Shown here: positions 11,301 through 23,096 of the stretch, in pieces
Layout of the letters: each line of letters starts with the position of its first letter
How positions within the stretch are numbered: the stretch's first letter is position 1
Origin: Pelodera strongyloides
Lineage: Eukaryota; Nematoda; Chromadorea; Rhabditida; Rhabditidae
Direction of reading: 5' to 3'
DNA: 64,000 nucleotides
Assembly: GCA_036852015.1 (NCBI GenBank)
Contig: JAANDG010000029.1
Coordinates: 1-64,000, forward strand
Notes under the pieces: generated by a model
Databases searched by the model: none
What the model was told of the DNA's origin: nothing
The model's input: the letters and a program-made list of their open reading frames with translations, nothing else
Program-made: the position numbers and the translations under genes

Positions 11301-14300
11301 GGCGAGAGAGCAAGCACTGCGGAGAGGGGTAAAAGTTTTTTTTCACGTTTTTCGGTGCGAATTTGCAGAGCACATGAGAGTCTGCGATTTCGCACCGGGT
11401 ATTTTGCCGGTGCGAATTTGAAAAGTTTGCTGTGCGAATTCGCACAGCCCACTTTCCGGTGCGAAATCGCAGTCCATTTACAGACGTGAAGTGCTCGCTT
11501 AACGTGAAGTGCTCGCACTTCACGTTAACCGTGACGTGATATAAATCTGAGTCTAATAGGAACGCGTCGCTGTATGTTCCAGGCAAAAATTGGGGCTAAC
11601 ATGTCAATATACCAATGATGGTGGGGCTAATAAAGTGGGGCTGAATATTCAGAGGTATACTTGTTATCCCAACCGCAACCATGCCAATTCCAAAGAGGTA
11701 TTATACAGTTGTTAATAAGCATTCGCCTGTTATATTATCCCATCACACTCACGGCAAGTACAGAATTTATTAAAAACACACATGGTTAAAATGCATTAAT
11801 TGCGAATACGTTATGAAGCGGTTGCGAACTAACGAAACAAATGAATACTATAACTGAAATTACACGACAATAGCGTTTCAAGCAACTCGTACCAAACAAA
11901 ATAGTCATTCCAGGTAATATGCATACAACTTCAAAACGACAAACTTGTATCACAATTAAACTACCCTCTATGACACACTGTTACTTATTCGAATTATTTT
12001 GTTAATAAAAGCTTTTAGAGCTAACATCATTTAAAAGTCCTAAACCATTGTGAGTCATTTATAGCGTTATTTGTTATGTATTACATTCAGCACAAATCAT
12101 ATCATTATTAGTTGAAAGGAAATAGCTACATTCGGATTATTTTTTTTACCAAAAAATTACATCAGTTGCGGATTTACAATATTATGAAATTTCCGTCAAT
12201 TACAAGAGCTGGCACAGATAGCATTAGTGATTAGGTTGTAAAGGTGTTTAAGCCTGCTGTTTATTAGCTCAGTCTTCCAAGTCAGCAAGGCTTACGACAT
12301 GTGGCCTGTGAGTCCTGATTGGGGCTCTCCTCTGTCCGCCCCTCTTAATTGAGCGAAGCATCACGTAGTCCGGTCCCTTCTGAGCACCATTCTTTAGGGG
12401 CTAAAAGGTAGGCCATTTATTTATTCCCATTTGGTTGAAATTTGGGATCATACTATCTGACTACTTTTAACACATGTGCCAATGTGCTGCGGCCAAACTC
12501 ATCCTAGAGCTAATACATTTGGAATCCGATAATAAGAACTTAAAGAAAAGTCATGTCAATAAATTACCAGATCGAACTTGGACATTTTGATGGTTTCAGG
12601 CAGCTCATCGCTAGCGGGTTGAGGGAACTCCGTATCCGGGAAGCTCAGTCTAAAATGTTCTTATTTGTTTCTTTATCTTACAATTTTTGTTAATTTAGCA
12701 AATCACATTCATGAGAATGATAAACATTTTTGTGAGACTTCCACTACACAGAGATTGTAGCTACGCTGATTAAGAAAAAACTTATTCGATTACTTGGAAA
12801 GATCCACGGCAATCTCCTCGACTTCACTGCTGCTCAGTTCCGGCGTTTCTGTCGCCGACGTCATCATTTTCTGAAAAATCAGCAATTTGATGAAAGGCGA
12901 ATTTTTATCTGTGGCTGCCTGAAGGAAACACATTAGTGAACAAGTCTCACCGCTGGATGAGGTACAGGCATAGCTCCTTCCGAAGACGACGAAACAGAGG
13001 CTGAAATTATGACGATTTCACGAAGAGAATGTATTATAGCAACAGTCATATGGTTAGTCAAAAACCCCAAAGTAGTAATGACACAAGGAAATAAGCCATA
13101 AATGCTTACCATTGCTATCACCCAAAAGCTTGGCGACGCTCTGCTTGAAGATGTCTTGAGCATGCTGTTCGGAAGAGGCCGATTCAATCTTCCTGAAGAT
13201 ATTGTCATGAGTTTATCGCAACATAATTACCGTATTATAGTTTAATGACCGTTCGATGGGCTGTCGAAGACGAACCAAAGGAAACAACGTACTTGAGTAT
13301 TTCAGAGATCATCGGTGGCATGGGAACCTTTCCGTTGACGGGAACAGATGCGATGCCTTGGGCACGAGGACGCTCTAGAAAACGTTTTTGAAGCTTCTAT
13401 AACTTTATCTGCTATCGTTGCGGAGCACTTAAATGTTCTTTTTCCTCGTATATTGTACCTTCGCTAGTCTCCTCTGACATTTGTTTTTCGTTGGAAGATT
13501 CAGCAGCCGCGACTTGAACACTTTCTCTATTGGAAGTGCGAGGTGCAGGAGTTAGCGGTGCCTGAAAGAAGCGTTTTAGATAGCAATAAGTATGAACGGA
13601 AAGTCCTTTATGTTACGTCTGGTTACGTCATATGCCTCATCACGTTCCTTTTTGTGCCCCCGTCTTTTTTCCTAATCTACCATTGATTCTTCAATAAACC
13701 AAGTGTTCAAATACTAGTAATTAAACATATGGGATTCATCTCCTATGCGTGCTACCTCTGTCGTTTGTTCAATACTTGTCCTCTCAGTGGAGTCAGGAGT
13801 GTTCTGCATGGGAGTGAGGCCTTCTTCCTTCTCCAGACTCTCTTCTGATGCTGAAGCCGATGCCTCGTTGATTTCCTGAAACTAAATATTAATCAAAAGA
13901 AAGTACAAGGATCCGCCGAACTTTTTAGCAAGACTGCATGTATTTTATGGATAACGTGCCAAATTTAATGATCCTAATGATCCAACCGTCTCATTTGGTT
14001 GAGGAGTAGTGACAGTGGTCGACTCAGTTGTTGTCCGCCTGGTTGTCGTTGACATTGTTGTGCTCGGTGTTGTAGTTGTGGGTCGAGTTCTTGTCGTTCT
14101 CACTGTTGTTCTCCGAGTGGTGGTAGGCCTCCTTGTTCTGTACAAGAGAGCATATATTGAGCACGTTGTGCTTTATATGGTCACAGGAAACACTAGTGTT
14201 GGCAATACTACTGTTTAAACATACGTGGTGGTTTCCTGTGTAGTTTCCTGTGTAGTGGAAGTAAATGGTTTCTTGGTCACTTTCACAGTTTCTTTGGTAA

Positions 14301-16014
14301 GTATCGAGTTTAGAGATGGTTGCCTGAAAGAATGTTTTTTTTTTTACCTTCAAACTTCGAATTGATTTTCAAATGGAGAACTACGGCTTACAGCAACAAC
14401 ATACGGTCTCAACTGTCGGGCAACCGGAGCTTCGGCAACAATTTCGTTATTCAGATGTGGTGTAGTAGTAGTCGCCCGTGTAGTTGTGGCGGGAGTCGTA
14501 GTTCGCGGTGTCGGGACGTCATTATAAATGTTCTCTGAATGTTTACATCTATTACATGGATCCTTTACAATCATTAGTTTACCAAGTGTTGCTGTGTAAT
14601 AATAAGAAGTTTCGATACCACACTTACCAATGCTACGTGGTGCAAGATCGCAGAACCGCACGCGATATTGCATGTCCTTCACGGAAATGGCGTTAATAAG
14701 CATGTTTTCATTTCTAAAATGTGAATACAAATTAAATTTCCTCCGGGCTTATTGAAGAATATACGCAATTGTTCCATGAACTACTTTTGAACCATCAACT
14801 AGGTTTTGAACAGAGATGACGTAACTCTGAGAAACCTGGTTCTTTCCTTGAGGTTCGCTAGTTAATTCACCGCATGTATTAAAGGTAAAAACCAAAACCA
14901 ACTCAATGATGGTGCTTCTTGTCGGTCCCAGTGGTTTATTGAACACCTGTTCCTTGCAGTTGAACTCATCCCGAGTGCGCAATTTGCAGCACATTATTTG
15001 AATTCTAAACAAAGTAATTTACCATTTATTGTTGCTAAATAAATCGCAGCATGTTTTCAAGTTTCACTTAATGCAGCGAACTCTGCCGTTTTTATGGAAA
15101 CACAATACTCCATTTAAAAAGCGAAATCTCACTTGGTCTCTGAAATTCTTGTAATTCCAGCGAGATATTCTCTAGGAGCACATGAAAATTCGCTATGTTC
15201 ATCAATAATCGGGTCGAACATTGCGGAATAACGACAGTCTTCACGCTCCATTTCCACAATACCCTGTGGGATATTCACCCACGGGTAGAGCTACAATAAA
15301 AGCTGTTTGATGGAGTCTACTTAGAATTAACTAACTTGCTTGGGTCTTGACGTAACAGGCTTTATTTAAAGTTTACAAGTTTACTTTCACTTTGACTATT
15401 GATTACGTCAATGATTATCGGCGACAATCTCAAACTGTTTCTTCAAAGCTTCGTTAATTGTGCAAAGCACTTTCAAAAATACGCGCCTAAAAAATAGGGC
15501 GCAGCGCGCTAAACACATTTGCTTGATAATTTGTACGTCAAATGCAAAGACTCGTTAGAGAACCTATTAATGAGCGATCCAAGAGATGTGTTAATAGATT
15601 GTGATAAAAGGATTGGAATTCATTGTGCAGAAAAAAGCTACCCGGATTCGTACGTTAGAATTTCCTTTATACCGTATTAGGTGAAAACGTGTAAAATAAT
15701 GTGCCAACTTATAAAACCTACCTCAGAAACGCTTTCGCAAGTCATTTCAAAGACAATATCTTGTCGTTTTGCTCCGACTGATTCGACCATACGGATACCA
15801 ACGCTGTTACTTCCTAAAGCAATACTGGTAGGAAAACATTTGGGTGTCTGAGAAGCAAACTTTCATGGGAAATGAAACGGAGAGTAAGAAACAGTTTTAA
15901 CATACCTGACTTTTTCGTGCATTCTATGCGAAAATTGTCGAACGGTGAAGAAACAAAGACATTTTTCATACACACAACACCTTGCAATACGAGAAGCAAC
16001 GGCCAGGTCCGCAT
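8306..16014 (-). CDS. Large secreted protein: Cys-containing N-domain, Thr-rich linker, acidic Ser/Glu-rich middle, Cys-rich tail; about 1040 aa
   Basis: 28 exons on the minus strand: 15906-16014, 15722-15813, 15133-15290, 14765-15004, 14628-14713, 14405-14534, 14225-14323, 13987-14137, 13756-13875, 13459-13561, 13293-13374, 13110-13192, 12951-13000, 12794-12870, 12568-12649, 11026-11151, 10785-10889, 10630-10698, 10479-10544, 10232-10327, 10012-10092, 9686-9869, 9438-9574, 9229-9283 (or to 9298), 9066-9155, 8837-9004, 8561-8674, 8306-8475. Every junction keeps frame. A signal peptide (MRTWPLLLVLQGVVC) opens the protein. Residues about 17-228 form a folded domain with scattered Cys and a KIQIMCCKL strand. 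Residues 229-355 are Thr-rich and mucin-like. About 356-946 is low-complexity Ser/Glu/Thr with Val-Lys patches (KVKKVVRRVMRR, VRKVVKVKK). The last 56 residues have six Cys, ending in CC. I do not recognise the family; an extracellular matrix, cuticle or secretion role is only inference. Confidence 0.78.
11165..11586. repeat. Intronic array of the palindrome TGCGAATTCGCA plus a terminal hairpin
   Basis: Inside the intron between exons 11026-11151 and 12568-12649, the palindromic word TGCGAATTCGCA and near forms (GTGCGAATTTGCAG, TGCGATTTCGCA, TGCGAAATCGCA) occur about nine times in 300 bp. Next to it, 11499-11526 contains a near-perfect inverted repeat, AACGTGAAGTGC with its reverse complement two bases away. 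GC content and word use differ sharply from the surrounding AT-rich intron. It is probably a non-coding mobile element or satellite seed. The open frames across it are by-products of the repeats. Confidence 0.7.
11587..12567. other. Rest of the long intron of the secreted gene
   Basis: AT-rich sequence. A GC-richer patch at about 12,260-12,420 has no frame or structure I can name. Confidence 0.5.
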
Positions 16015-16018
16015 ACCA

Positions 16019-16020
16019 CT
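16019..16020 (-). promoter_or_regulatory. Probable trans-splice acceptor of the secreted gene
   Basis: On the minus strand ATGTTTTCAG precedes TGGT and the ATG that opens the signal peptide, giving a 4-nt leader after the acceptor. This supports the ATG at 16014 over the upstream in-frame ATG at 16050, which would lack an N-terminal signal sequence. Confidence 0.6.
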
Positions 16021-18654
16021 GAAAACATGTCTGTTTCTGATAGTGGACATAAAAAATCACCAGAGTTTATTTTTCATTGTCGAATTCAAATACACATGGT
16101 TTTATCTAACAGCGTGGTGTAACAATTAATCAAGGGATATGCTGCAGAACCACAAAAGGAAGTGTATTATGATAAGTACCGCAAGCAAGCCATAATGTCA
16201 AGCAGTAGAAAGTTGCAAAGGGAAACAAGTTGCTGCCTAACTTGGACAGGTTCGACCACTTCGCCCTCGCATGGAGGTCTAACACGCCGAAAACGCCTGC
16301 TAAGGAGAAACGGGGACGGGATATGTGCGATCTGGGTCAGTGCTGATACCAACTGAGAGTGATCTAAGGACGATCCACTGAGAGAACACAACTCTCCCTT
16401 TCAACATACACTCCGCGAATGCAAGGCAATAGCCTACTGTACAAAATAGAAAGCTCAATTGGCATTTAAATGCCTGGGCTCACGAGCAGAGTGTCCTCTG
16501 GAATAATCCTCCTTGAGCAAACCGAACTTAAAATTGTACTATGATTTTATTTATATGTATATATGAATTTAGCAATTGAATAAAATAAATACACCATTAT
16601 AAAGTTATGATGCATGGAGCGTAATTAGGGGGGATGTCACAGAGATAGCACCACCTAAATGATGTTGTGAAAATGCAAGTCTTCTAATAGTGATATATCC
16701 AACATGAGTTCTACGAACAGTCGCTCATATTCCGAACGAGCAGCTAAGGAACGTATGTATTATGTTTAAGAGCAAATGGTGAGCGTTGGATCGGGAACAC
16801 TGGAATTGTGCACTTTTTCTCGGCCTTTTTTCTCCAGTCCAGCTTTCCAGCCTCCGCTAGGGCACGGGGGATCCTTATACTACTGGAGATTGAAATCTGC
16901 CTGAAATCTGACAACATAACCCAAAAAAACGCCAATGAAGATATCTTGACGTTCCAATCTGCACTTTTTATAATAGAGACAGAATGTACAGTACCCACGT
17001 TCCGGAAAAACCCCTTTCTCTTCGGTCTTAGGCGTAACAATGTTTAATGGTATTCCATAACATGCACGTGAATAGCTCATGTATATACATATACAGCTCA
17101 TATGCAAATGGATGCCTGTGTGACCCCTAGCACCCTTGGCTATGCTCCCAGTGAAGGGTCATATGCATTCATTGTTCTTATTCCCTTTTGCTGGCCCGAA
17201 CCTTAGTGTACGTAATTTTCTATGAGATCACAAATATTAAATTTTAGCAGTTCGATTAATCACAGTCTGCCTTTTTTATTGTGCAGAGGCACCTCATGAC
17301 AATATTTGATGTGTCATGACATCTGAAATAAATTTACAACCGCCCAGAAAGACTAGAAATTGGGAACTCATCATCGGGTTAATTTTTGATCCACCATGTC
17401 GCGTTAGTACGGAAACCAATTCATCATAGCGAGATTGAAAAGAATGCATTCTCGATTGTGGGATATAAGGCTACTTTTTATTTGACTGCACCGTACTCAT
17501 AACACTAATAATGGAACAAGAACAAGTTTTCTTAGGTTACTAAAAACTCTCCTGACATTTTTGAGCCTTTTACTTGTAACGTCCTTGTTGGAGCTCTCAT
17601 CTTTAAACTTCCAGTGGTATTGGTAATTTGTTGGATGTCGATTTCTCTAATTTCGGTGTCTTGCGTTTCGCAAAGTCACATTTATAATCGTTATCATCCT
17701 ATCGACTAACGCCCGATGTCGGTAATCATATAGAAAGAAAAGAGTTTCTCTCGGCCGAAAACTTTTCAAAACAGACTGATTTGAAATGGCAGGTTAGCCC
17801 GGTTCAATTGGATTCTCATGCTCAAAATAGTTGTTAAAATTGTAACTTGTTAAGGAGTACTGTTTCCTTCTTCACTTTTCCTTTAATTCTTCTGATGTCA
17901 CACGTTTTTTAATGATATTCAAATTTTCACCAGAACGTATTCCCACAATCAATCTTCTGTTGTGCATTTCCGGTAGATGAATTCGAGGAAGTCCAAAAGT
18001 TTAGCAATCCTATTCTTTGGTGAGATAAAAATTGAAAATGATATTTTGTTATGATGTGTTTTTCCTTTTCGTCCATCACGAGGAATAGCCACTTCCGTTA
18101 TGATTATGGAAGCTATCAGAAATATCAGTATTGCACCGTTTTTTACTCATACGATGATAACAGACCGATTTAGTCCTTCCTCAAGATCACCTCCAAATTT
18201 CTTATATTTTGACGGCACTTTTCGATTTCTCTTCATTCCTTTCCCACTAGACTGTTTTGTTCACGGCTTCACTGCAAACTCACATTTTTTTCGAATCTTT
18301 ATCTAACATTAATTGTAAGCGCCCTTCACATATTTAGGTATATATGTCGGTCGTGTTTGTTCTCGTTCCGCATCATAGTATTATTGTTGTTTTTATAATA
18401 CACATTTTTCTTACTTTGTCCTTTCTCATACTACTTTAAATACAACAACGAATGTGAAACGTCTACGATGCTCATATGTACATTATTATGATGTTACTGC
18501 GTTAGGTTTTTGACCTGTTTTCGCATATCATGTCACACCCACTCGACCGCCATTAATTTTTTATGTCCTTCTCAATTGTTATTTTTTTTCAGTTCGAGAA
18601 GTAAACAGTAAGAACTGCAACAAATTATTCAACATCTTCATACTTAGCAATGTC
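16021..18654. other. Divergent spacer between the secreted gene and the small membrane-protein gene
   Basis: It should hold promoters for both flanking genes, but I see no defined element. A moderately GC-rich patch at about 16,230-16,400 and another at 16,780-17,050 have short open frames with no recognisable motif or splice context; they may be decayed mobile DNA. Confidence 0.5.
18591..18592 (+). promoter_or_regulatory. Probable trans-splice acceptor of the small membrane-protein gene
   Basis: A strong worm acceptor (ATTTTTTTTCAG) lies 62 nt upstream of the predicted start codon, with no matching upstream exon evident. Spliced-leader addition here is the simplest reading. Confidence 0.5.
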
Positions 18655-20148
18655 ATGACTTTCCTACATTTGCTCTTACTACTTCAACTGGTTGCAACTG
18701 TCTATCCTGCTCAGGAATTAGTGGTAAGTTGGTTTTAAATTGCTCAGTTTAAATTTATTTTCCATTTTGACTTTCTTAATACCTTTTTAGTATGTTAATC
18801 TTACAGTGTTTCAAAGCCTTATTTTACGGGAAACTTTAGGCGGAAGCGTTTGAGAATTGGGATTTCGGGCACCGAAATTCGCACGCATTTGAACTTCTTA
18901 TCTTTGTTGTGATTGGAATTCTCGTCACATTTCTTCTACTGGTAAGTGAGATCAATTTATCACAAAATGCACGTTTTAGTCCCTGCTTATTCCATTCATT
19001 GCCGAAAGACGATTCTTCACAAACATAGCGTTCTTACAATCATGCACTCCGATTTATTTATAATAATTTATTAAGCACAAAGACAAGCAATTGTAGGATA
19101 TTGATCGCCTATCGACGTTAGGCAAGTGCTCTTGTTATAAATGTAGTTCTAGGTACTGTGCGTCTTTATTTTCCGTGCGCTGATGATTTGTTGTGGAAAT
19201 TATTCCAATACTACGACCGATTTCGAGCTTCCAAAATTACAAGTGGGTTTTGTTCCATTTGATGTTCATTGTCAGAAGACGAACAATACCTTACCTATTT
19301 GAATCCACGAGATTTAAGTGGCATTAAAGGCATAGGCCCACGTAAACAAAGTTTTCCCCATTTTTTCTGTGATAGATCTCCCAGACCACTCAAATGTGGC
19401 TCTGAAAACCGTTTTGCTTAGTATGCAAAATTGGGGAAGATGTTCGCGAAAGAAGATCCTCAGAAATGTACCGCAATTTGCTTGAAAATGTGTATCTGAG
19501 ACTTAAAATACAGTTGTTGCATAGTAAAATTCTTCTTGATACTGATTTAAACAATGTTAACATATTTGTTTTGGTTCCAGAAGCCCGTTTTTGGCTATTT
19601 TTGGGTGCTGAGTACGGTAGCTCGCTGTGGATCTTCTTTCGCGAATATCTTCCCCAATTTGCATATTGTGCAAACGGTTGTCACAGCCACGTTTGAGTTA
19701 TCTGACAACTTTATCTTAGAAAAATGAGGGAAAGCTTTTTATACGTGGGCATGGTAACTTACGTCCTTTAAAACTTACGTTCCCCTTTCAGGAGTCCCAG
19801 GCCGTCTCTCCAAATTCGACAGAAGAAGACCAAACCTTAAATCTTCAATCAATATTAGTGCACTCTGAACTGATCAAACTCCAAGGTATAAATTTCTTGT
19901 CAAATAATTTTCTTTTGCTAATTAACAAAAACTGCTTCATGTAATGAGAGTGCTTTGTTGTTGTGCATTCTCGCTTTTTTTGTTATGGTTGTACAGTGAA
20001 GTGGGTATTGCTGGCTCATTGTCAGCATAGTTTGTCTAATAAAATAATCAAATCGTATTTAGGGGACGATACTCCACTCACCCCACTTGGTCTTACAAAG
20101 CAGCAAAGAGGCGAATTAGCTCGGTTACTTGGGGCAGGCGAACCATAA
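18655..20148 (+). CDS. Small type I single-pass membrane protein, 116 aa, family not recognised
   Basis: Four exons: 18655-18723, 18840-18941, 19792-19885, 20063-20148; phases close and the frame ends in TAA. Residues 1-19 are a signal peptide (MTFLHLLLLLQLVATVYPA). A short ectodomain of about 21 residues with one Trp and several acidic residues follows. Residues about 40-57 form one transmembrane helix (ELLIFVVIGILVTFLLL). The tail of about 60 residues begins ESQAVSPNSTEEDQ and ends with a Leu-rich stretch (QRGELARLLGAGEP). Intron 2 contains a MITE whose right end is 20 bp from the acceptor. A two-codon upstream frame ATG-TCA-TGA (18650-18658) overlaps the start codon. The call rests on splice sites, phase and the signal/TM pattern only; no homologue comes to mind. 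Confidence 0.65.
19324..19772. mobile_element. Second MITE with TTAA ends, within an intron
   Basis: The left arm starts TTAAAGGCATAGGCCCACGT and continues to AAATTGGGGAAGATGTTCGCG. The right arm, reverse-complemented, starts TTAAAGGACGTAAG and contains GCCCACGTATAA, AACGTGGCTGTGACAACCG and AAATTGGGGAAGATATTCGCG. Arms of about 145 bp flank a short centre; total 449 bp. It shares size, TTAAAGG start and apparent TTAA target with the element at 7264-7703 but differs in sequence, so it is a different family of the same kind. It is non-coding. Confidence 0.78.
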
Positions 20149-23058
20149 AATATCAAACCATCGGTTTTCAAGCTGATTGGAAAGCCACTATATCCAAGAA
20201 ACCGTTCTCCTTTACAATCAGTAACAAGCAGGAGCGACATAAACAGTAAATGTAAAAAAAATTACATTTGGGGAAGCACCCCCCAAATGCGTAACTTAAC
20301 GATATGTCTGTTGTTTTCACGTTGCGAATCAACATCGCAAAGTGATATTTGTATACTTCATAATTAACTTCGCGCTATCATAGAAACGATTGATCTTTTT
20401 AACGGAATTGGACGTTTTTGAGACTTTTCACATTGCGTAGCCTACGTGTCCTTCGGAGCATTTACAAGGGCCGCTGCATTTTATTGAACTTCTAAAGTTG
20501 GAAAAAAAACTATTATGTTAGTAACTTAGCAATTGAGCGATGATCTATTTGCCCCATCTGTTCGCATTATCCGTATTTATTAAATATAATTTTTATTTAT
20601 CTACTGACAACAATGACTGGCTAATATTAAGAGAAGTTCAATCCGAGTTTCAATCCTTTACTCCATTGATTAATTTAGAGTTAAGCTGAAAAAACTGATA
20701 GAACTGCTGAAGTGTATCTGGAAATACAATATACGACAATGCTATTGAACAACTTAGAGCTTTCATCCGTTTAGAAAATTTAATAGTATTTACATTGACT
20801 TGATTATTTTTTTTTATTTCTCAACTGATTGTAATTTGTCCTACAGTGTGTATAAACTTAATATTTGCTAACTTTGTTTTATGTACATTAATCGTGTCTA
20901 TATTGAGAGTGCGAATAAAATTTGTTTCTACTTGTACTTTCTTACTTTTGATTCTGGTGATTCTGGCATATTATAAGATTAAGACTAAGATTAAGACTTA
21001 CATTATTGGACACATCCCAAAATATACAGTTCTACTGCCAAAAACAACAAATTAGAGGTTTTGCTTGAGAAATCGTTATGATATGCGCAGGCCATGTTTT
21101 TTCAAAGCAAAGTCTCAAACCAGCTGGGCTTCCAACTTCAACTTTCAAACCAGCTGGGCTCACTATCGGCTGCGGTTTCCAATTTGCTTCGGTTAAAGGT
21201 ATCTCGGAAATAAGGACAATTATGGCCTAATGAGCACCCAACCTTCGTGTAATTGATACGTTCCATTTTACAAACTGTGTCCCGCGAGAAGTATAATTGG
21301 TAGTTAGCGTTTGATCAGTTTCACCAGTTTCGCTTTAGCTCCTCACTCGGTTGAACCGACGACATAGTCGCAGTTGACTTTATTAAATGCCGCCTTACAA
21401 TGCGTAAGTCAAGCGCTAGCCTGGCGCCAAAGCGAAATTACTATCTGGGTCCACACTGTATATGCTATGTATATGCTATGTATATTTGTTTAAAAATCTC
21501 AATATTTGCAACAAATTTCAATTCAGTTTAGTTATCTGCTTGGATAAAGTTGTCACACTGTTGTAACTCAGCAAGCGCGACGAGCACCCAAAGCGGAAAA
21601 CCCAAAGCATGAAGCACACGCACAGTTGCTGTCTCTTTTTAGGATGGCGCTGTGTGTGCGCCAAACATGCGCCAATTGGAACTGTGTACTCCCACGCGCA
21701 AATCACGGTGAATTTGAGTACAAATGTTTTTGGCTCGTGCTTTGGGGATAGTTTCACATTGCGCTTGTTCTGCATATCTGTTGAGAGAACACTGCGCATA
21801 TATTCCACTTTATTTCTTAGCGTCCTTGCGCTTTTGTTCAATATATGTACATTTTGGAGTAATTTGATGAAAACAATATTGCAAAAGAATCCTGTTGCAG
21901 ACTGTCTTTAACACCATCTGGCCTAGACTGCTAGCTGCTTGCTGAAAGTGTCCAGCGCTTGGTTTTCCCGAACAACACATCGGATGTGAGTATTTTGTAG
22001 CTTCCCAAGAAGTGTTTTAACACGGCGGGTGGGGTACGATCTGTTGCGGTTGTACGGGGACAGCAAAGAACGTTCGGTTCTCTCTTGTGAAATATCTTAT
22101 GGCGTGGCTGTACGCTACGCGTCCTCTTGCGTTGCGCCTCCCCATGCCATTCCCTAGGTGGTCACCCAATGAGTTTTCTCTGTTCTCTATCCCTCACCAT
22201 ACGCCCTTTCTAATCTCCTACTCCCTCTGTCTTCGTCATATTTACTGGTCACTACATATTTCATAGCTTGGAATCACAAATAAATTTTATTGTATCACGC
22301 CGTTTATTGATTTCCACTCACTTCCCTCTATAACAACTATTATCATCAACAATACAGATCATTACGCACAACGGGTGACCTTGCGGGAGCTTCAGAAACC
22401 CATCGAAAACTGTCAAATAATTTCTTTTCTTTAGTGACCACATGATTTTTCCCAAATAACTCTTGTTATACGTGACACCGGACCGCTTACTTTTTGCTTG
22501 CTAGAGTGTTATAATATTGATGACAATACTTCAATGAACTTCTGCTGTTAGACTTTTGTAATTATTATTAGAAAAAGCTTTTTCCTAGCCTTCAGAGTGC
22601 TCTACGGCCTACTTTTATTTTAAGGGAACTTTTCCCTACTTTTTGATTTTACGCGAAAATGCAGCCGTTATCGTGTCTGAATTTAATACATATAATAGTA
22701 CAAAGATTTATAGTTCACACTTACCGAGAAAACTACACTTGAGAATGTTTACCGAAAAAAAATTCGCTGCAAAGTGCAATTTGTTACATAATTTATAGAT
22801 AATTTTTTTTATTCAGTACATGTGACAATCATACACATTTTTAAGAAGTATAGGGTTTGAGAGCATGGGGAGAAAAGGAATATTCAAAGACACCACATTA
22901 CATTCAAAGACACGCCCTGACATACAATGACATCGAAAGACATCCCATGACCCATGACATCCCTCGAAAATATCGAGCTGTTCTATAAATCCGCTGAATT
23001 CGTTTGTTTCTTGAAATACCCTCTACTTCCAAAATGTTGCGTTATACATGTTTTCATG

Positions 23059-23096
<38 letters not shown>

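Noticed and set aside
11173..11586. 137- and 98-codon overlapping frames on the minus strand
   Set aside because: They follow the TGCGAATTCGCA palindromes inside an intron; two frames open at once is a property of the repeat.
14024..14353. 109-codon minus-strand frame across two exons of the secreted gene
   Set aside because: It reads out of phase through the Thr-rich exons; only the Thr-rich frame joins neighbouring exons in phase.
14749..15012. ZP (cuticlin) or dermatopontin domain in the secreted gene
   Set aside because: The Cys pattern and KIQIMCCKL strand recall these only loosely; the conserved ZP Cys spacing was not found, so no family was assigned.
16050..16050. Upstream ATG as start of the secreted gene
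   Set aside because: It lies before a clear TTTTCAG acceptor, and starting there would bury the signal peptide 12 residues in.
16230..16400. Possible tRNA from a GGTTCGACC motif
   Set aside because: No cloverleaf could be drawn: no matching acceptor or anticodon stems around the B-box-like word.
21518..21911. Open frames of about 100 codons on both strands
   Set aside because: Mirror frames over a slightly GC-richer patch with no motif, exon structure or homology that I can see.
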